DNA of 64,000 bases from Lachnospiraceae bacterium UBA1683 (GTDB taxonomy: Bacteria > Bacillota > Clostridia > Lachnospirales > Lachnospiraceae), in assembly GCA_002320245.1 (NCBI GenBank), contig DCKD01000078.1:1-64000 (forward strand). The letters are read 5' to 3'. Position 1 is the stretch's first letter. Each line of letters opens with the position of its first letter. This document shows positions 44,773 through 53,475 of the stretch, piece after piece. The translations under genes and the position numbers were made by a program. The notes under the pieces are model-generated. The model had not been told where the DNA came from. It searched no databases and saw only the letters and a list, made by a program, of their open reading frames with translations.

Positions 44773-47388
44773 TCACTTCGCCTCGTACCAGTCCATTCCT
44801 GTATGCATGTCTACAATCAACGGTACTTTTAAATCTGCCGCCTTTTCCATCTGTTCTTTCAGAATCTGCTGAACTTCATCTATCTCCGTTTTGTCCGCTT
44901 CAATCAAAAGTTCATCATGCACCTGCAATATCATTTTTGATTTCAGATTTCTCTTTTTCAGTTCCCGGTTTACGCCAAGCATGGCGATCTTCATAATATC
45001 TGCTGCCGTTCCCTGAATCGGCGCGTTCATCGCCACACGCTCTCCGAAACTCCTCTGCATAAAGTTACTGGATTTCAGTTCGGGCACCGGGCGTCTCCGC
45101 CCGTACAATGTCACCGCGTATCCTTTTTGTTTCGCATGTGCAACCGCATCATCCAGAAATGTCTTGATGCCCGGATAGGTCTGGAAATAATTTTCTATAT
45201 ACTGCGCCGCCTCTTTTTTGGTAATACTTAAATCTTCACTCAGCCCATAGGAACTGATGCCGTATACAATTCCAAAATTCACGGCCTTCGCATTTCTTCT
45301 CTGTAAATCCGTCACCTCATCAAATGGGGTGTGGAATACCTGAGACGCGGTCATCCGATGGATATCCCTCGCCTCCCGATATGCCTGGATCAGTTGCCCG
45401 TCCCCTGAGCAGTGTGCCAGAATCCGCAGCTCAATCTGGGAGTAATCGGCATCTACAAACACACAGCCGTCCTTCGGCACGAATACTTTCCGAATCAGCC
45501 GTCCCAGTTCCATGCGTACCGGGATGTTCTGTAAATTAGGCTCCGTGCTGCTGATTCGCCCGGTCGCCGTGATTGTTTGGTTAAACGTTCCATGAATTCT
45601 TCCGTCTGCGCCGATAAAATTGGCAAGCCCATCCGCATAAGTAGACTTTAGTTTCGTAAGCTGACGGTATTCAAGAATCTTGGCTACAATCGGGTAATCC
45701 GGTGCCAGCTTGTCTAATACGTCTGCCGCCGTGGAATATCCGGTTTTGGTTTTCTTTCCATTCGGAAGTCCCAGATGTTCGAACAACACAATGCCAAGCT
45801 GTTTCGGAGAATTGATATTGAAAGTTTCCCCGGCAGTCTCGTAAATCTCTGTTTCCAGCTCTGCAATCCGTCCTCCGAGCTGGTCTCCATATACTTTGAG
45901 TGCCTCGGCCTCCACCTGGATCCCTGCCCGCTCCATATCATATAAGGTAAACAAAAGCGGCATCTCAATCTCCGCAAACAGTTTGTACATTCCGGTTTCC
46001 CGCAGCTTTTCCGTCAATGGTCTCCATGAAGCAAACGCAGTATACGCCTCATAACAGATCTTCGTTTTTTCGTCCGCTTTCTCATCCATTATCAGATGAA
46101 GTTGCTCCCTCGCAACATCTTCATAATCATAATCATTTTTCAGAGGATTCAGAAGATATGCAGCCACTACCGCATCAAAACAATGCGCCTGCGTCTCTAT
46201 CGGAATCACCGGAAGATACTTTTTTAACTGAAACATGACAAAGTTCTCTGTAGACTCCGCCACTTGTCTGAGTTTTCCAAAGAGATAATCCATGTCCGTA
46301 TTCATATCGCATGGAATAGAATAAATTTTCTCCTTCCCATATGCAATCGCAATTCTTCCGTAACCTGATGGATGTGCAAACAAAGGCAGCACGTTTCCCT
46401 GCCCTTCGGAAATCGCCGCACCCACAACCTCAGCCTGCATCGCCTCCGCAAATACACGCTCAATCTCTGTTTGCTCCGTAATTTCCTTAAAATATGCTTC
46501 TACTGCATTGGTATCTGATTCCACATCGAACCGACCAAGCAGATTTTTAAACTGTAACCGCTGGAAATAATCATGGGCCTCTTTTGTATACGGATTCCCA
46601 TGCTTCGCCTGTTCCAGATTAAAGTCAATATCCGCATGGATATCAATCGTCGCCAACGTCTTGCTCAGGCATGCCTGTTCCCAGAATTCCTTCAGGTTCT
46701 TGCTCGCCCTCGGCGGCTTCAGCTCATCCACATGCGCGTATGCATTCTCAATGGAGCCATACTCCACAACAATCTTCGTAGCCGTCTTCTCTCCAACGCC
46801 CGGCACACCCGGAATATTATCTGACGTATCACCCATCAGGGCTTTCACATCAATGAACTCCGCCGGCGTTACGCCATACGTTTCTTTCACATCAGCGGCA
46901 TAATAATCCTCTACCTCAGTACGTCCCTGTTTCGTCTTTGGAATACGGATTTTCACATGCTCCGTTGCAAGCTGCAATGTGTCCCGGTCTCCGGAGATAA
47001 CCGCGACATCCATCCCCTTTTCCTCACAAATGTGTGAAATAGTGCCGAGAAGGTCGTCCGCCTCAAGCCCCGCCTTCTCAATGATTTCCACATGCATCGC
47101 CCGCAGCACTTCCTTGATGACCGGAACCTGCTGGCGGAGTTCCTCTGCCATCGGCTTTCTCGTACCCTTATAATCTGCATACATCTCATGCCGGAAAGTC
47201 GGGGCATTCACGTCGAATGTCACCGTCAGATACTCCGGCTTTTCCTCATCCAGTATCTTGAACAAAATATTTAAAAATCCGTATATCGCATTTGTATGCA
47301 GCCCTTCGGAATTTGTCAAATCCGGCACCCCATAAAATGCCCGGTTTAAAATACTGTGCCCATCTATCAAAACAATCTTTTCACGCAT
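44773..47388 (-). CDS. polA: DNA polymerase I
   Basis: Repair and primer-removal polymerase, 871 residues. N-terminal 5' flap nuclease domain (LIDGHSILNRAFYG; ISGDRDTLQLA; ALMGDTSDNIPGVPGVGEKTA), a middle exonuclease-fold domain, and the family A polymerase with DADYSQIELRILAH, RRNAKAVNFGIVYG and QVHDELL. The middle domain lacks the DxE and other 3'-5' exonuclease acids, so it is probably non-proofreading, as in other Firmicute PolA. GGAGAGG precedes the ATG at 47388. The coaE gene follows 55 bases on. Confidence 0.97.
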   Translation of the reverse strand: MREKIVLIDGHSILNRAFYGVPDLTNSEGLHTNAIYGFLNILFKILDEEKPEYLTVTFDVNAPTFRHEMYADYKGTRKPMAEELRQQVPVIKEVLRAMHVEIIEKAGLEADDLLGTISHICEEKGMDVAVISGDRDTLQLATEHVKIRIPKTKQGRTEVEDYYAADVKETYGVTPAEFIDVKALMGDTSDNIPGVPGVGEKTATKIVVEYGSIENAYAHVDELKPPRASKNLKEFWEQACLSKTLATIDIHADIDFNLEQAKHGNPYTKEAHDYFQRLQFKNLLGRFDVESDTNAVEAYFKEITEQTEIERVFAEAMQAEVVGAAISEGQGNVLPLFAHPSGYGRIAIAYGKEKIYSIPCDMNTDMDYLFGKLRQVAESTENFVMFQLKKYLPVIPIETQAHCFDAVVAAYLLNPLKNDYDYEDVAREQLHLIMDEKADEKTKICYEAYTAFASWRPLTEKLRETGMYKLFAEIEMPLLFTLYDMERAGIQVEAEALKVYGDQLGGRIAELETEIYETAGETFNINSPKQLGIVLFEHLGLPNGKKTKTGYSTAADVLDKLAPDYPIVAKILEYRQLTKLKSTYADGLANFIGADGRIHGTFNQTITATGRISSTEPNLQNIPVRMELGRLIRKVFVPKDGCVFVDADYSQIELRILAHCSGDGQLIQAYREARDIHRMTASQVFHTPFDEVTDLQRRNAKAVNFGIVYGISSYGLSEDLSITKKEAAQYIENYFQTYPGIKTFLDDAVAHAKQKGYAVTLYGRRRPVPELKSSNFMQRSFGERVAMNAPIQGTAADIMKIAMLGVNRELKKRNLKSKMILQVHDELLIEADKTEIDEVQQILKEQMEKAADLKVPLIVDMHTGMDWYEAK

Positions 47389-47588
47389 AATTTCCTCTCC
47401 AATCAGGATTTTCAGCAAATCTTCCACTTCATAGAAGTATACACTAAAACCAATATTTTTAAAAGGGGAAAACGGATGGACTTCTTGATTTTCTTCTGCT
47501 ATAGTAGTGGATGATGATATAAAATTTCAAAATCTGAGTACCGCCCGGATTATCTTTTGATTAAAATGCTTTTGATTCAAAGACCTCG

Positions 47589-47606
47589 CTGCAAGCAACG
47601 GGCATA
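47589..47606. repeat. End of the CCCGCGGGCAACG-type repeat before the HAD gene
   Basis: GCTGCAAGCAACGGGCAT matches, in reverse orientation and with one base less, the right end of the block in element A1 (14626-14644). It lies 27 bases before the HAD-family gene. Confidence 0.5.
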
Positions 47607-47632
47607 AAATGAGTGACAAGGAGATTTAAGTT

Positions 47633-48253
47633 ATGGATGGAATTATTTTTGATGTGGATGGTACACTTTGGGATTCTACGGATACAGTAGCAAAAGCCTG
47701 GACACAGGCGATTCGCGGCGCATCGGATTTAGATATGATTGTTGACGGACCGCTTTTGAGCGGACTCTTCGGAAAAACAATGGACGAAATCTGTGCCGCC
47801 CTTTTTCCGTCACTTCCGGTTGAAGAACGATACCGTATCGGAGAACTGTGTTTTCAATATGAGAATGATTTACTGGAGACGGAACCGGGTACGTTGTATG
47901 ATGGCGTGGAGGAAACCCTTCGAAAACTCTCTGAAAAATATCCGCTCTACATTGTCAGCAACTGCCAGTGCGGTTACATTGAAGTAATGCTTCGCTCTAC
48001 CGGACTTGGCAAATATGTCAAAGATACCCTCTGCTTTGGTCAGACACAGACTCCGAAGGGTCAGACCATCCGTACGCTGATGGAGCGCAATGGCCTGAAA
48101 GATGTTGTCTATGTGGGCGACACACAGGGTGACGCCGATGCGTGTAAAGAAGCCGGGATTCCGTTTGTCTTTGCCGGGTACGGATTTGGCGATGTGCCGG
48201 AAGCATCACAACGAATTGATTCCATCTCCCAATTGTGTGAAAAGTATTTATAA
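47633..48253 (+). CDS. HAD-family hydrolase
   Basis: 206-residue phosphatase of the phosphoglycolate-phosphatase/beta-phosphoglucomutase-like HAD group. IIFDVDGTLWDST has the nucleophile Asp7 and Asp9; VSNCQCG holds the second motif, KGQTI the lysine, and VYVGDTQGDADACKEAG the metal-binding aspartates. AAGGAGA precedes the ATG. It stands alone between convergent and divergent neighbours. The substrate is unclear. Confidence 0.85.
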   Translation: MDGIIFDVDGTLWDSTDTVAKAWTQAIRGASDLDMIVDGPLLSGLFGKTMDEICAALFPSLPVEERYRIGELCFQYENDLLETEPGTLYDGVEETLRKLSEKYPLYIVSNCQCGYIEVMLRSTGLGKYVKDTLCFGQTQTPKGQTIRTLMERNGLKDVVYVGDTQGDADACKEAGIPFVFAGYGFGDVPEASQRIDSISQLCEKYL

Positions 48254-48335
48254 CAGACAAAACTTTGCCATTTCGGAAAGAGGACTGCCCGCCGGCATTC
48301 CTCTTTTCCTTACGCAGCTTTTTGATTCCGTATAC

Positions 48336-49106
48336 TCAGGAAATTGCGTCCTTTATGCTTTTTACATACTCCCGCAGTGCCCCTTCCGCATGTTCCCCAT
48401 ATTTTGCAATCAATTTCACAATTGCACTTCCAATGATTACACCATCTGATACACCTGCCATCTTTTCCGCCTGCTTCGGTGTACTGATTCCGAACCCGAC
48501 TGCTGTAGGAACATCCGTTACTTCGCGGATAGATTTAATAATAGAAGCAATATCTGTCTCAATACTTGCTCTGACTCCGGTCACACCCATGGAGGATACA
48601 ACATAAATAAATCCGGCTGCTTCTTTTGCAATCCTCTGGATTCGCTGTCTTGATGTCGGCGCAATCATGGAAATCACATCTACTCCATGCGCCTGTGCAA
48701 TATGACTCAGCTCATCTTTCTCTTCATACGGCAAATCTGGGATAATAATTCCGCTGACTCCAACACTCTCACAGCGCCCGAAAAAATTTTCATAGCCATA
48801 ATGGAATACCGGATTGAGGTAGGTCATAAACGCAAGTGGAATCTGGCTCTTTTCTCTCACTTTCTCCACAATTTCAAATGCTTTATCCGTTGTCATCCCC
48901 GCATTCAGCGCACGGATACTTGCCTCTTGGATTACAATGCCCTCAGCGGTCGGGTCTGAAAACGGAATTCCAATTTCTATCATATCCGCCCCTGCTTCTT
49001 CCATTGCCAATATGTAATCTACTGTTTTATCTGCATAAGGATCGCCTGCTGTCAAAAATGCGATAAATGCTTTTCCTCCTGCAAATGCATCTGCTATCCT
49101 ACTCAT
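48336..49106 (-). CDS. trpA: Tryptophan synthase, alpha chain
   Basis: Splits indole-glycerol phosphate to indole, which passes through a tunnel to TrpB. 256 residues. Catalytic Glu and Asp are in IEIGIPFSDPTAEG; the family also shows AFLTAGDP at the start, DLPYEE, and VSSMGVTGVR and VGFGIS for phosphate binding. The start at 49106 lies inside the trpB stop region (eight-base overlap), giving coupled expression with TrpB in equal amounts. Last gene of the operon. Confidence 0.96.
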   Translation of the reverse strand: MSRIADAFAGGKAFIAFLTAGDPYADKTVDYILAMEEAGADMIEIGIPFSDPTAEGIVIQEASIRALNAGMTTDKAFEIVEKVREKSQIPLAFMTYLNPVFHYGYENFFGRCESVGVSGIIIPDLPYEEKDELSHIAQAHGVDVISMIAPTSRQRIQRIAKEAAGFIYVVSSMGVTGVRASIETDIASIIKSIREVTDVPTAVGFGISTPKQAEKMAGVSDGVIIGSAIVKLIAKYGEHAEGALREYVKSIKDAIS

Positions 49107-50283
49107 AAATCTCAACCCCCCTGTATCTTGCAATTGCTGCCACATCTTTATCCCCACGGCCGGACAGACAAATAATCATACTTTCATCTTTTCCCATCTG
49201 CGGCGCAAGTTTTCTCGCATACGCTACCGCATGTGCACTTTCAATAGCGCAGATGATGCCTTCCATCCGCGCCATATACTCGAAGGCATCTACCGCCTCA
49301 TCGTCGGTAACCGGAACGTACTGTGCCCGTCCGCTGTCGCGGAGGTATGCATGCTCTGGTCCGATTCCCGGATAATCCAGACCTGCTGATATTGAATACA
49401 CCGGTGCAATCTGTCCGTACTCATCCTGACAGAAGTAAGATTTCATTCCGTGGAATACACCCAGTGTCCCTTTTGCCATCGTCGCTGCATGTCTGTCGGT
49501 ATCTACTCCTTGACCGGCTGCCTCGCAACCAATCAGACGAACGCCCTCATCATTAATAAAATTGTAGAACATACCCATGGCATTGCTGCCTCCTCCCACG
49601 CAGGCAAGTACCGCATCCGGAAGTTTTCCTTCCTTTTCCAGAATTTGTTCCCTTGCTTCCTTACTGATTACGCTCTGGAAATCGCGGACCATCATAGGAA
49701 ACGGATGCGGTCCCATCACAGAGCCGAGAACATAGTGCGTATCCGCAACCCGGCACGACCACTCTCTCATCGTCTCGTTAACCGCATCTTTTAATGTCTG
49801 GGTTCCGCTTGTCACTGCATGTACTTTCGCTCCAAGCAACTCCATCCGGTATACATTTAACGCCTGACGGTCCGTGTCTTCTTTTCCCATAAAAATCTCA
49901 CATTCCATTCCCATCAACGCCGCTGCCGTGGCAGTTGCCACACCATGCTGCCCGGCGCCGGTCTCTGCAATGACACGGGTCTTTCCCATTTTCTTCGCCA
50001 GCAGGACCTGACCGAGCACATTGTTAATCTTGTGGGAACCTGTGTGGTTCAGATCCTCCCTTTTCAAATAAATCTTTGCTCCGCCCAAATCCTGTGTCAT
50101 CTTCTCCGCATAATACAAAAGTGACGGACGCCCCGCGTATTCATTCAAAAGTGTGTTGAGTTCCTGATTGAACTCCGGATTATTTTTATAATACTCATAT
50201 TGCTCTTCCAAATTGATTAATTCATTCATCAGCGTTTCGGAGATATACTGTCCTCCGAACTCGCCAAATCTTCCCTTTGACAT
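49099..50283 (-). CDS. trpB: Tryptophan synthase, beta chain
   Basis: PLP enzyme that joins indole to serine. 394 residues, family GQYISETLM start. The Schiff-base lysine is Lys85 in DLNHTGSHKINN; ETGAGQHGVATATAAA and CVGGGSNAMGMFY bind substrate and the PLP phosphate. A C-terminal CLSGRGDKD is present. GGAGG precedes the ATG. 228 bases separate it from trpF, unusually wide for this operon, and hold repeats of the TATGCGTCT family. Confidence 0.98.
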   Translation of the reverse strand: MSKGRFGEFGGQYISETLMNELINLEEQYEYYKNNPEFNQELNTLLNEYAGRPSLLYYAEKMTQDLGGAKIYLKREDLNHTGSHKINNVLGQVLLAKKMGKTRVIAETGAGQHGVATATAAALMGMECEIFMGKEDTDRQALNVYRMELLGAKVHAVTSGTQTLKDAVNETMREWSCRVADTHYVLGSVMGPHPFPMMVRDFQSVISKEAREQILEKEGKLPDAVLACVGGGSNAMGMFYNFINDEGVRLIGCEAAGQGVDTDRHAATMAKGTLGVFHGMKSYFCQDEYGQIAPVYSISAGLDYPGIGPEHAYLRDSGRAQYVPVTDDEAVDAFEYMARMEGIICAIESAHAVAYARKLAPQMGKDESMIICLSGRGDKDVAAIARYRGVEIYE

Positions 50284-50386
50284 GTTCGTTCCTCCTGATT
50301 TCCTCTTTGTGCCTATTGGTTCTTATATTGCATAATATTCTTGTGTACATTTATTCTTGCGTATATCTATACTTACCCTCTTCCCG

Positions 50387-50450
50387 TTTCTATGCATTTT
50401 TGCGGTTTACCGACTATCTATCACATTTCTATGCGTCTATGCTATTTACC
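50387..50450. repeat. Two tandem degenerate copies of the TATGCGTCTTTGC repeat, trpF-trpB gap
   Basis: Copies at 50387-50411 (TTTCTATGCATTTTTGCGG...) and 50426-50450 (TTTCTATGCGTCTATGC...), each ending TTTACC. The second is followed by AGCCATCTTGTTGCTCAAT, which is shared with the copy between trpC and trpF. The 2929-2973 hairpin is built from the same unit. Confidence 0.7.
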
Positions 50451-50511
50451 AGCCATCTTGTTGCTCAATGCCTGCACATTTATACCCACGTACGCCTATC
50501 CCTGCATATAT

Positions 50512-51180
50512 TTATACAAGAAGTTTGTGGACTACATCCACGGCAGCTTTTATCTTCACTGCATCCTTTTTCCCTTCCGTTTCCACTCCACTGCTCAAAT
50601 CCACTGCATAAAGAGGAATACTTACTGTAGCCATTACCCGCTCCGCTTCAGCTACCGCCTCTGCCACGTTACCCGGTTTCAAACCTCCTGCCAGAAAAAT
50701 CGGTTTTCCTATTTTCCCAATCCGCTGAAATGTTCCATAATCAAACTGCTGCCCGGTGCCGCCGGTTCCGCTATCCAGCAAAAGGAAATCAACATCCGAC
50801 ATCTCCCAATTCCGAATCTCTTCCTCATATTCCGGTTCCGTCATCGAAATAGCTTTGATAATTGAAATTCTGTTGTGTCCTGCCTTTTTACACGCTTCTT
50901 TTATTTTTCCCATATAATCTATTGTTTCCGAACCATGTAGCTGCACCACATCAATCACATGATTTTTTATGAGTTCCATCACCTTTAGCGGTTGTTCATC
51001 CACGAACACTCCCACCGTCCGGATTGCAGGATTCAACCTCAATTTCAATTCATGCGCCTGCTCAGAAGTAACATATCTCCTGCTTTTCTCAAAAAAGACA
51101 AAACCGACATAATCCGGCATCGCCGCATTCACTGCAGCAATATCCGTTTCTCTTGTCAGACCACAGATTTTAATCTTCAT
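50512..51180 (-). CDS. trpF: Phosphoribosylanthranilate isomerase
   Basis: Isomerises N-(5-phosphoribosyl)anthranilate in tryptophan synthesis. 222 residues. KICGLTRETDIAAVN at the N-terminus holds the catalytic Cys (7) and QLHGSE is the family block, with DSGTGGTGQQFDY and AGGLKPGNV later for phosphate binding. AAGGAA lies 7 bases upstream and abuts the repeat copy that fills the trpC-trpF gap. Product passes to TrpC. Confidence 0.94.
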   Translation of the reverse strand: MKIKICGLTRETDIAAVNAAMPDYVGFVFFEKSRRYVTSEQAHELKLRLNPAIRTVGVFVDEQPLKVMELIKNHVIDVVQLHGSETIDYMGKIKEACKKAGHNRISIIKAISMTEPEYEEEIRNWEMSDVDFLLLDSGTGGTGQQFDYGTFQRIGKIGKPIFLAGGLKPGNVAEAVAEAERVMATVSIPLYAVDLSSGVETEGKKDAVKIKAAVDVVHKLLV

Positions 51181-51190
51181 ACATATTTCC

Positions 51191-51240
51191 TTATGCGTCT
51201 TTGCTATTTACCAGCCATCTGTTTTTCCTGTTGCTCAATC
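51191..51240. repeat. Third copy of the TATGCGTCTTTGC repeat, trpC-trpF gap
   Basis: TTATGCGTCTTTGCTATTTA at 51191-51210, then CCAGCCATCT and, further on, CTGTTGCTCAATC, all shared with 50430-50471. The rest of the gap (51260-51335) has short GGGG(A)CACCCC palindromes at 51264, 51284 and 51306. Confidence 0.7.
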
Positions 51241-51380
51241 ATTTTCTTAACTCCATATTGGGGCACCCCTTCAATCAAATGGGGACACCCCCAACGTAAA
51301 AAAGGGACACCCCGGCTTCGCGAACACCCCTGTTTTCGCCAGAAATATAAAAATTTTGCGGTAAAAAGGGACAGGTCGCC

Positions 51381-51431
51381 CTTCGGTTGGGGACGTAGTA
51401 AAGTGGAACTTTACTACGTCCCCAACCGAAG
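51381..51431. repeat. Perfect 24-bp inverted repeat spanning the trpC stop codon
   Basis: Arms 51381-51404 and 51408-51431 are exact complements (CTTCGGTTGGGGACGTAG...) around a three-base loop. The right arm encodes the last residues of TrpC (LRLGT) and its TAG stop at 51414-51416. On the minus strand the RNA hairpin would begin inside trpC and is followed by GGGCGACCTGTCCC with TTTTTAC 15 bases on. It may act as a processing or partial termination signal before trpF. Confidence 0.85.
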
Positions 51432-52208
51432 CAGCATCTCTTTCTTATCTGTACTTCGCATCAATGTTTCGCCAATCAACACGGCATCTGTGCCATTTTT
51501 CTTCAGCCGCCTTATATCTTCCGGGGTTTTGATACCACTTTCTGATACATACACTATTTCTTCCGGCACCAGTGTTCTTAATCGTTCACTTGTATGGACA
51601 TCCACAGTGAACGTCTTTAAATCCCGGTTATTAACCCCGATGATTCCTGCTCCTCCTGCAAGTGCACGTTGCACTTCTTCCCCGGAATGCGCCTCTACCA
51701 ATACGGAAAGTCCAAGATTTTCTGCTATCTGTATGTATTGTTTTAATTGTTCTTCATTCAGAATCGCACAGATTAAAAGTATTGCTGATGCCCCGCTGGT
51801 TTTGGCTTCGTATATCATATATTCGTCCACGGTAAAATCCTTCCGAAGAATCGGTATGGATACGTGTTGAGCAATTTTTTTCAAATACTCGTCACTTCCC
51901 TGAAAATAGTACGGTTCTGTCAACACTGATAATGCATCAGCTCCCGCCGCCTCGTATTCCTGTGCAATCTCCAGATACGGAAACTCTTCTGCAATTACGC
52001 CTTTTGAAGGAGAGGCTTTTTTTATCTCACAGATGAAGGAGATTCCCTGTTTTCGGAGAGCCTGCTCAAAAGGAAATGTAAATCCGCCATTTTTCTTTTC
52101 TTCTTCGGCTATCTGCTCCGCCTGTTTTCGCAGCATTTCCAATGGAAATTTTTGTTTCTTTTCTATAATCCGTATTTTTGTCTTTTCTGCTATTTCATCT
52201 AAAATCAT
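51414..52208 (-). CDS. trpC: Indole-3-glycerol-phosphate synthase
   Basis: Ring-closing decarboxylase that makes indole-3-glycerol phosphate. 264 residues. FICEIKKASPSKGVI carries the catalytic glutamate and lysine; LSVLTEPYYFQGS, LRKDFTVDEYMIYEA, LVEAHSG, GVNNRDLKTF and VSESGIKTPED follow in the family order. GAGGAATC lies before the ATG. The C-terminal codons form half of a perfect 24-bp palindrome. Confidence 0.96.
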   Translation of the reverse strand: MILDEIAEKTKIRIIEKKQKFPLEMLRKQAEQIAEEEKKNGGFTFPFEQALRKQGISFICEIKKASPSKGVIAEEFPYLEIAQEYEAAGADALSVLTEPYYFQGSDEYLKKIAQHVSIPILRKDFTVDEYMIYEAKTSGASAILLICAILNEEQLKQYIQIAENLGLSVLVEAHSGEEVQRALAGGAGIIGVNNRDLKTFTVDVHTSERLRTLVPEEIVYVSESGIKTPEDIRRLKKNGTDAVLIGETLMRSTDKKEMLLRLGT

Positions 52209-52236
52209 CTTGATTCCTCATTGCTTTACCTGTATT

Positions 52237-53250
52237 TTATTCCTCGTTAGAAAAGCGAATGAATTCTTTCAGTTTTTCCATTGCTTTTCCGCTGTCAATC
52301 ATTTGTGCTGCCAGTTTCACACCTTCGGAAATGTTTTCTGCCTTGCCTGCTACATAGAGTGCTGCTCCGGAATTCATCAACACGGCGGTTCTCTTTGCCC
52401 CTGTTTCTTTTCCACTTAAGATTGCTTTTGTAATACAGGCATTCTCTTCCGGCGTTCCTCCGACCAGTTCACTCTTATCCGCACGTTCAAATCCGAAGTC
52501 TTCCGGCTTGATTACATAAGAGCTGTATATTCCGTCTTTTACTTCACAGACAGTTGTCGGTGCGCAGCTTGATATTTCATCGAGTTTGTCCTGCCCGTAC
52601 ACAACCATTGCATTTTTCACACCAAGATTCTCCAACACCTTTGCAAGCGGCTCAACCAACGCTTCATCATACACGCCCATAACCTCCATGTTTGCTCCCG
52701 CCGGGTTGGCAAGCGGTCCGAGGATATTGAAAATAGTGCGGATTCCAAGTTCTTTTCTGACTGGTGCAACATATTTCATTGCAATATGATAATTCTGGGC
52801 AAATAAAAAGCAGATTCCGATTTTCTCCAAAAGTTCCGCACTCTTTCCCGGCGGCAGTGTAATTTTTACTCCCAACGCTTCCAGCACATCCGCTGCCCCG
52901 CATTTACTTGATGCCGCACGGTTTCCGTGCTTTGCAACCGGAACTCCCGCTGATGCAATCACCAGTGCCGATGTGGTGGAAATATTAAATGAATTTGCCC
53001 CATCTCCACCTGTTCCGACGATTTCCAGTGCGTCTATATTGTGGAGTAACTTCACGCAATGTTCCCTCATATCTGCCGCCGATGCCGTGATTTCATCGAT
53101 TGTCTCACCTTTCATACTAAGCGCTGTCAAATAGGAGCTCATCTGCACATCACTTGCAGCGCCACTCATAATCTCATCCATGACCTGATATGCTTCTTCG
53201 TAAGTCAGATTCTCTTTTTTTGCCAGTTTCAAAATTGCCTCTTTAATCAT
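52237..53250 (-). CDS. trpD: Anthranilate phosphoribosyltransferase
   Basis: Joins anthranilate to PRPP. 337 residues. The PRPP loop IVGTGGDGANSFNIST, with KHGNRAASSKCGAADVLEALG and NILGPLANPAG, is complete. AGGAAAGGAAGG precedes the ATG. A 188-bp element separates it from trpG upstream; the fused TrpGD form found in some bacteria is not present here. Confidence 0.96.
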   Translation of the reverse strand: MIKEAILKLAKKENLTYEEAYQVMDEIMSGAASDVQMSSYLTALSMKGETIDEITASAADMREHCVKLLHNIDALEIVGTGGDGANSFNISTTSALVIASAGVPVAKHGNRAASSKCGAADVLEALGVKITLPPGKSAELLEKIGICFLFAQNYHIAMKYVAPVRKELGIRTIFNILGPLANPAGANMEVMGVYDEALVEPLAKVLENLGVKNAMVVYGQDKLDEISSCAPTTVCEVKDGIYSSYVIKPEDFGFERADKSELVGGTPEENACITKAILSGKETGAKRTAVLMNSGAALYVAGKAENISEGVKLAAQMIDSGKAMEKLKEFIRFSNEE

Positions 53251-53287
53251 TGTTCTGCCTTCCTTTCCTGATATATGATTCTTATAA

Positions 53288-53475
53288 TATGATTACAGCG
53301 TCAAAAGCCATCTCACACGTCGTGCCTGCACGTAAGTAGGAAAATGGATTTATGACGCGCCCCTACATGAGAAAGAAGCGGAGAAGAGGCTCCACACATT
53401 CCGAATGTGGGGCAGGATTGCGGGAGCTGCAAAGCAGCGAAACAATCCGTAAACAGTTTTGACGCTCTAATCATA
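53288..53475. repeat. 188-bp element with terminal inverted repeats between trpG and trpD
   Basis: Left end TATGATTACAGCGTCAAAA (53288-53306) and right end TTTTGACGCTCTAATCATA (53457-53475) are complements except one base. The interior has hairpins (CCACACATTCCGAATGTGGGG; CAGCTCCCGCAATCC-type arms at 53414-53448) and no frame. The right end overlaps the trpG stop codon. A solitary copy of the right end lies at 43300-43316. MITE-like by structure; no target duplication was confirmed. Confidence 0.7.

Noticed and set aside
50284..51413. CRISPR array suggested by repeated words in the trpF flanks
   Set aside because: Repeats are few, imperfect and irregularly spaced, with no spacer pattern and no cas genes.
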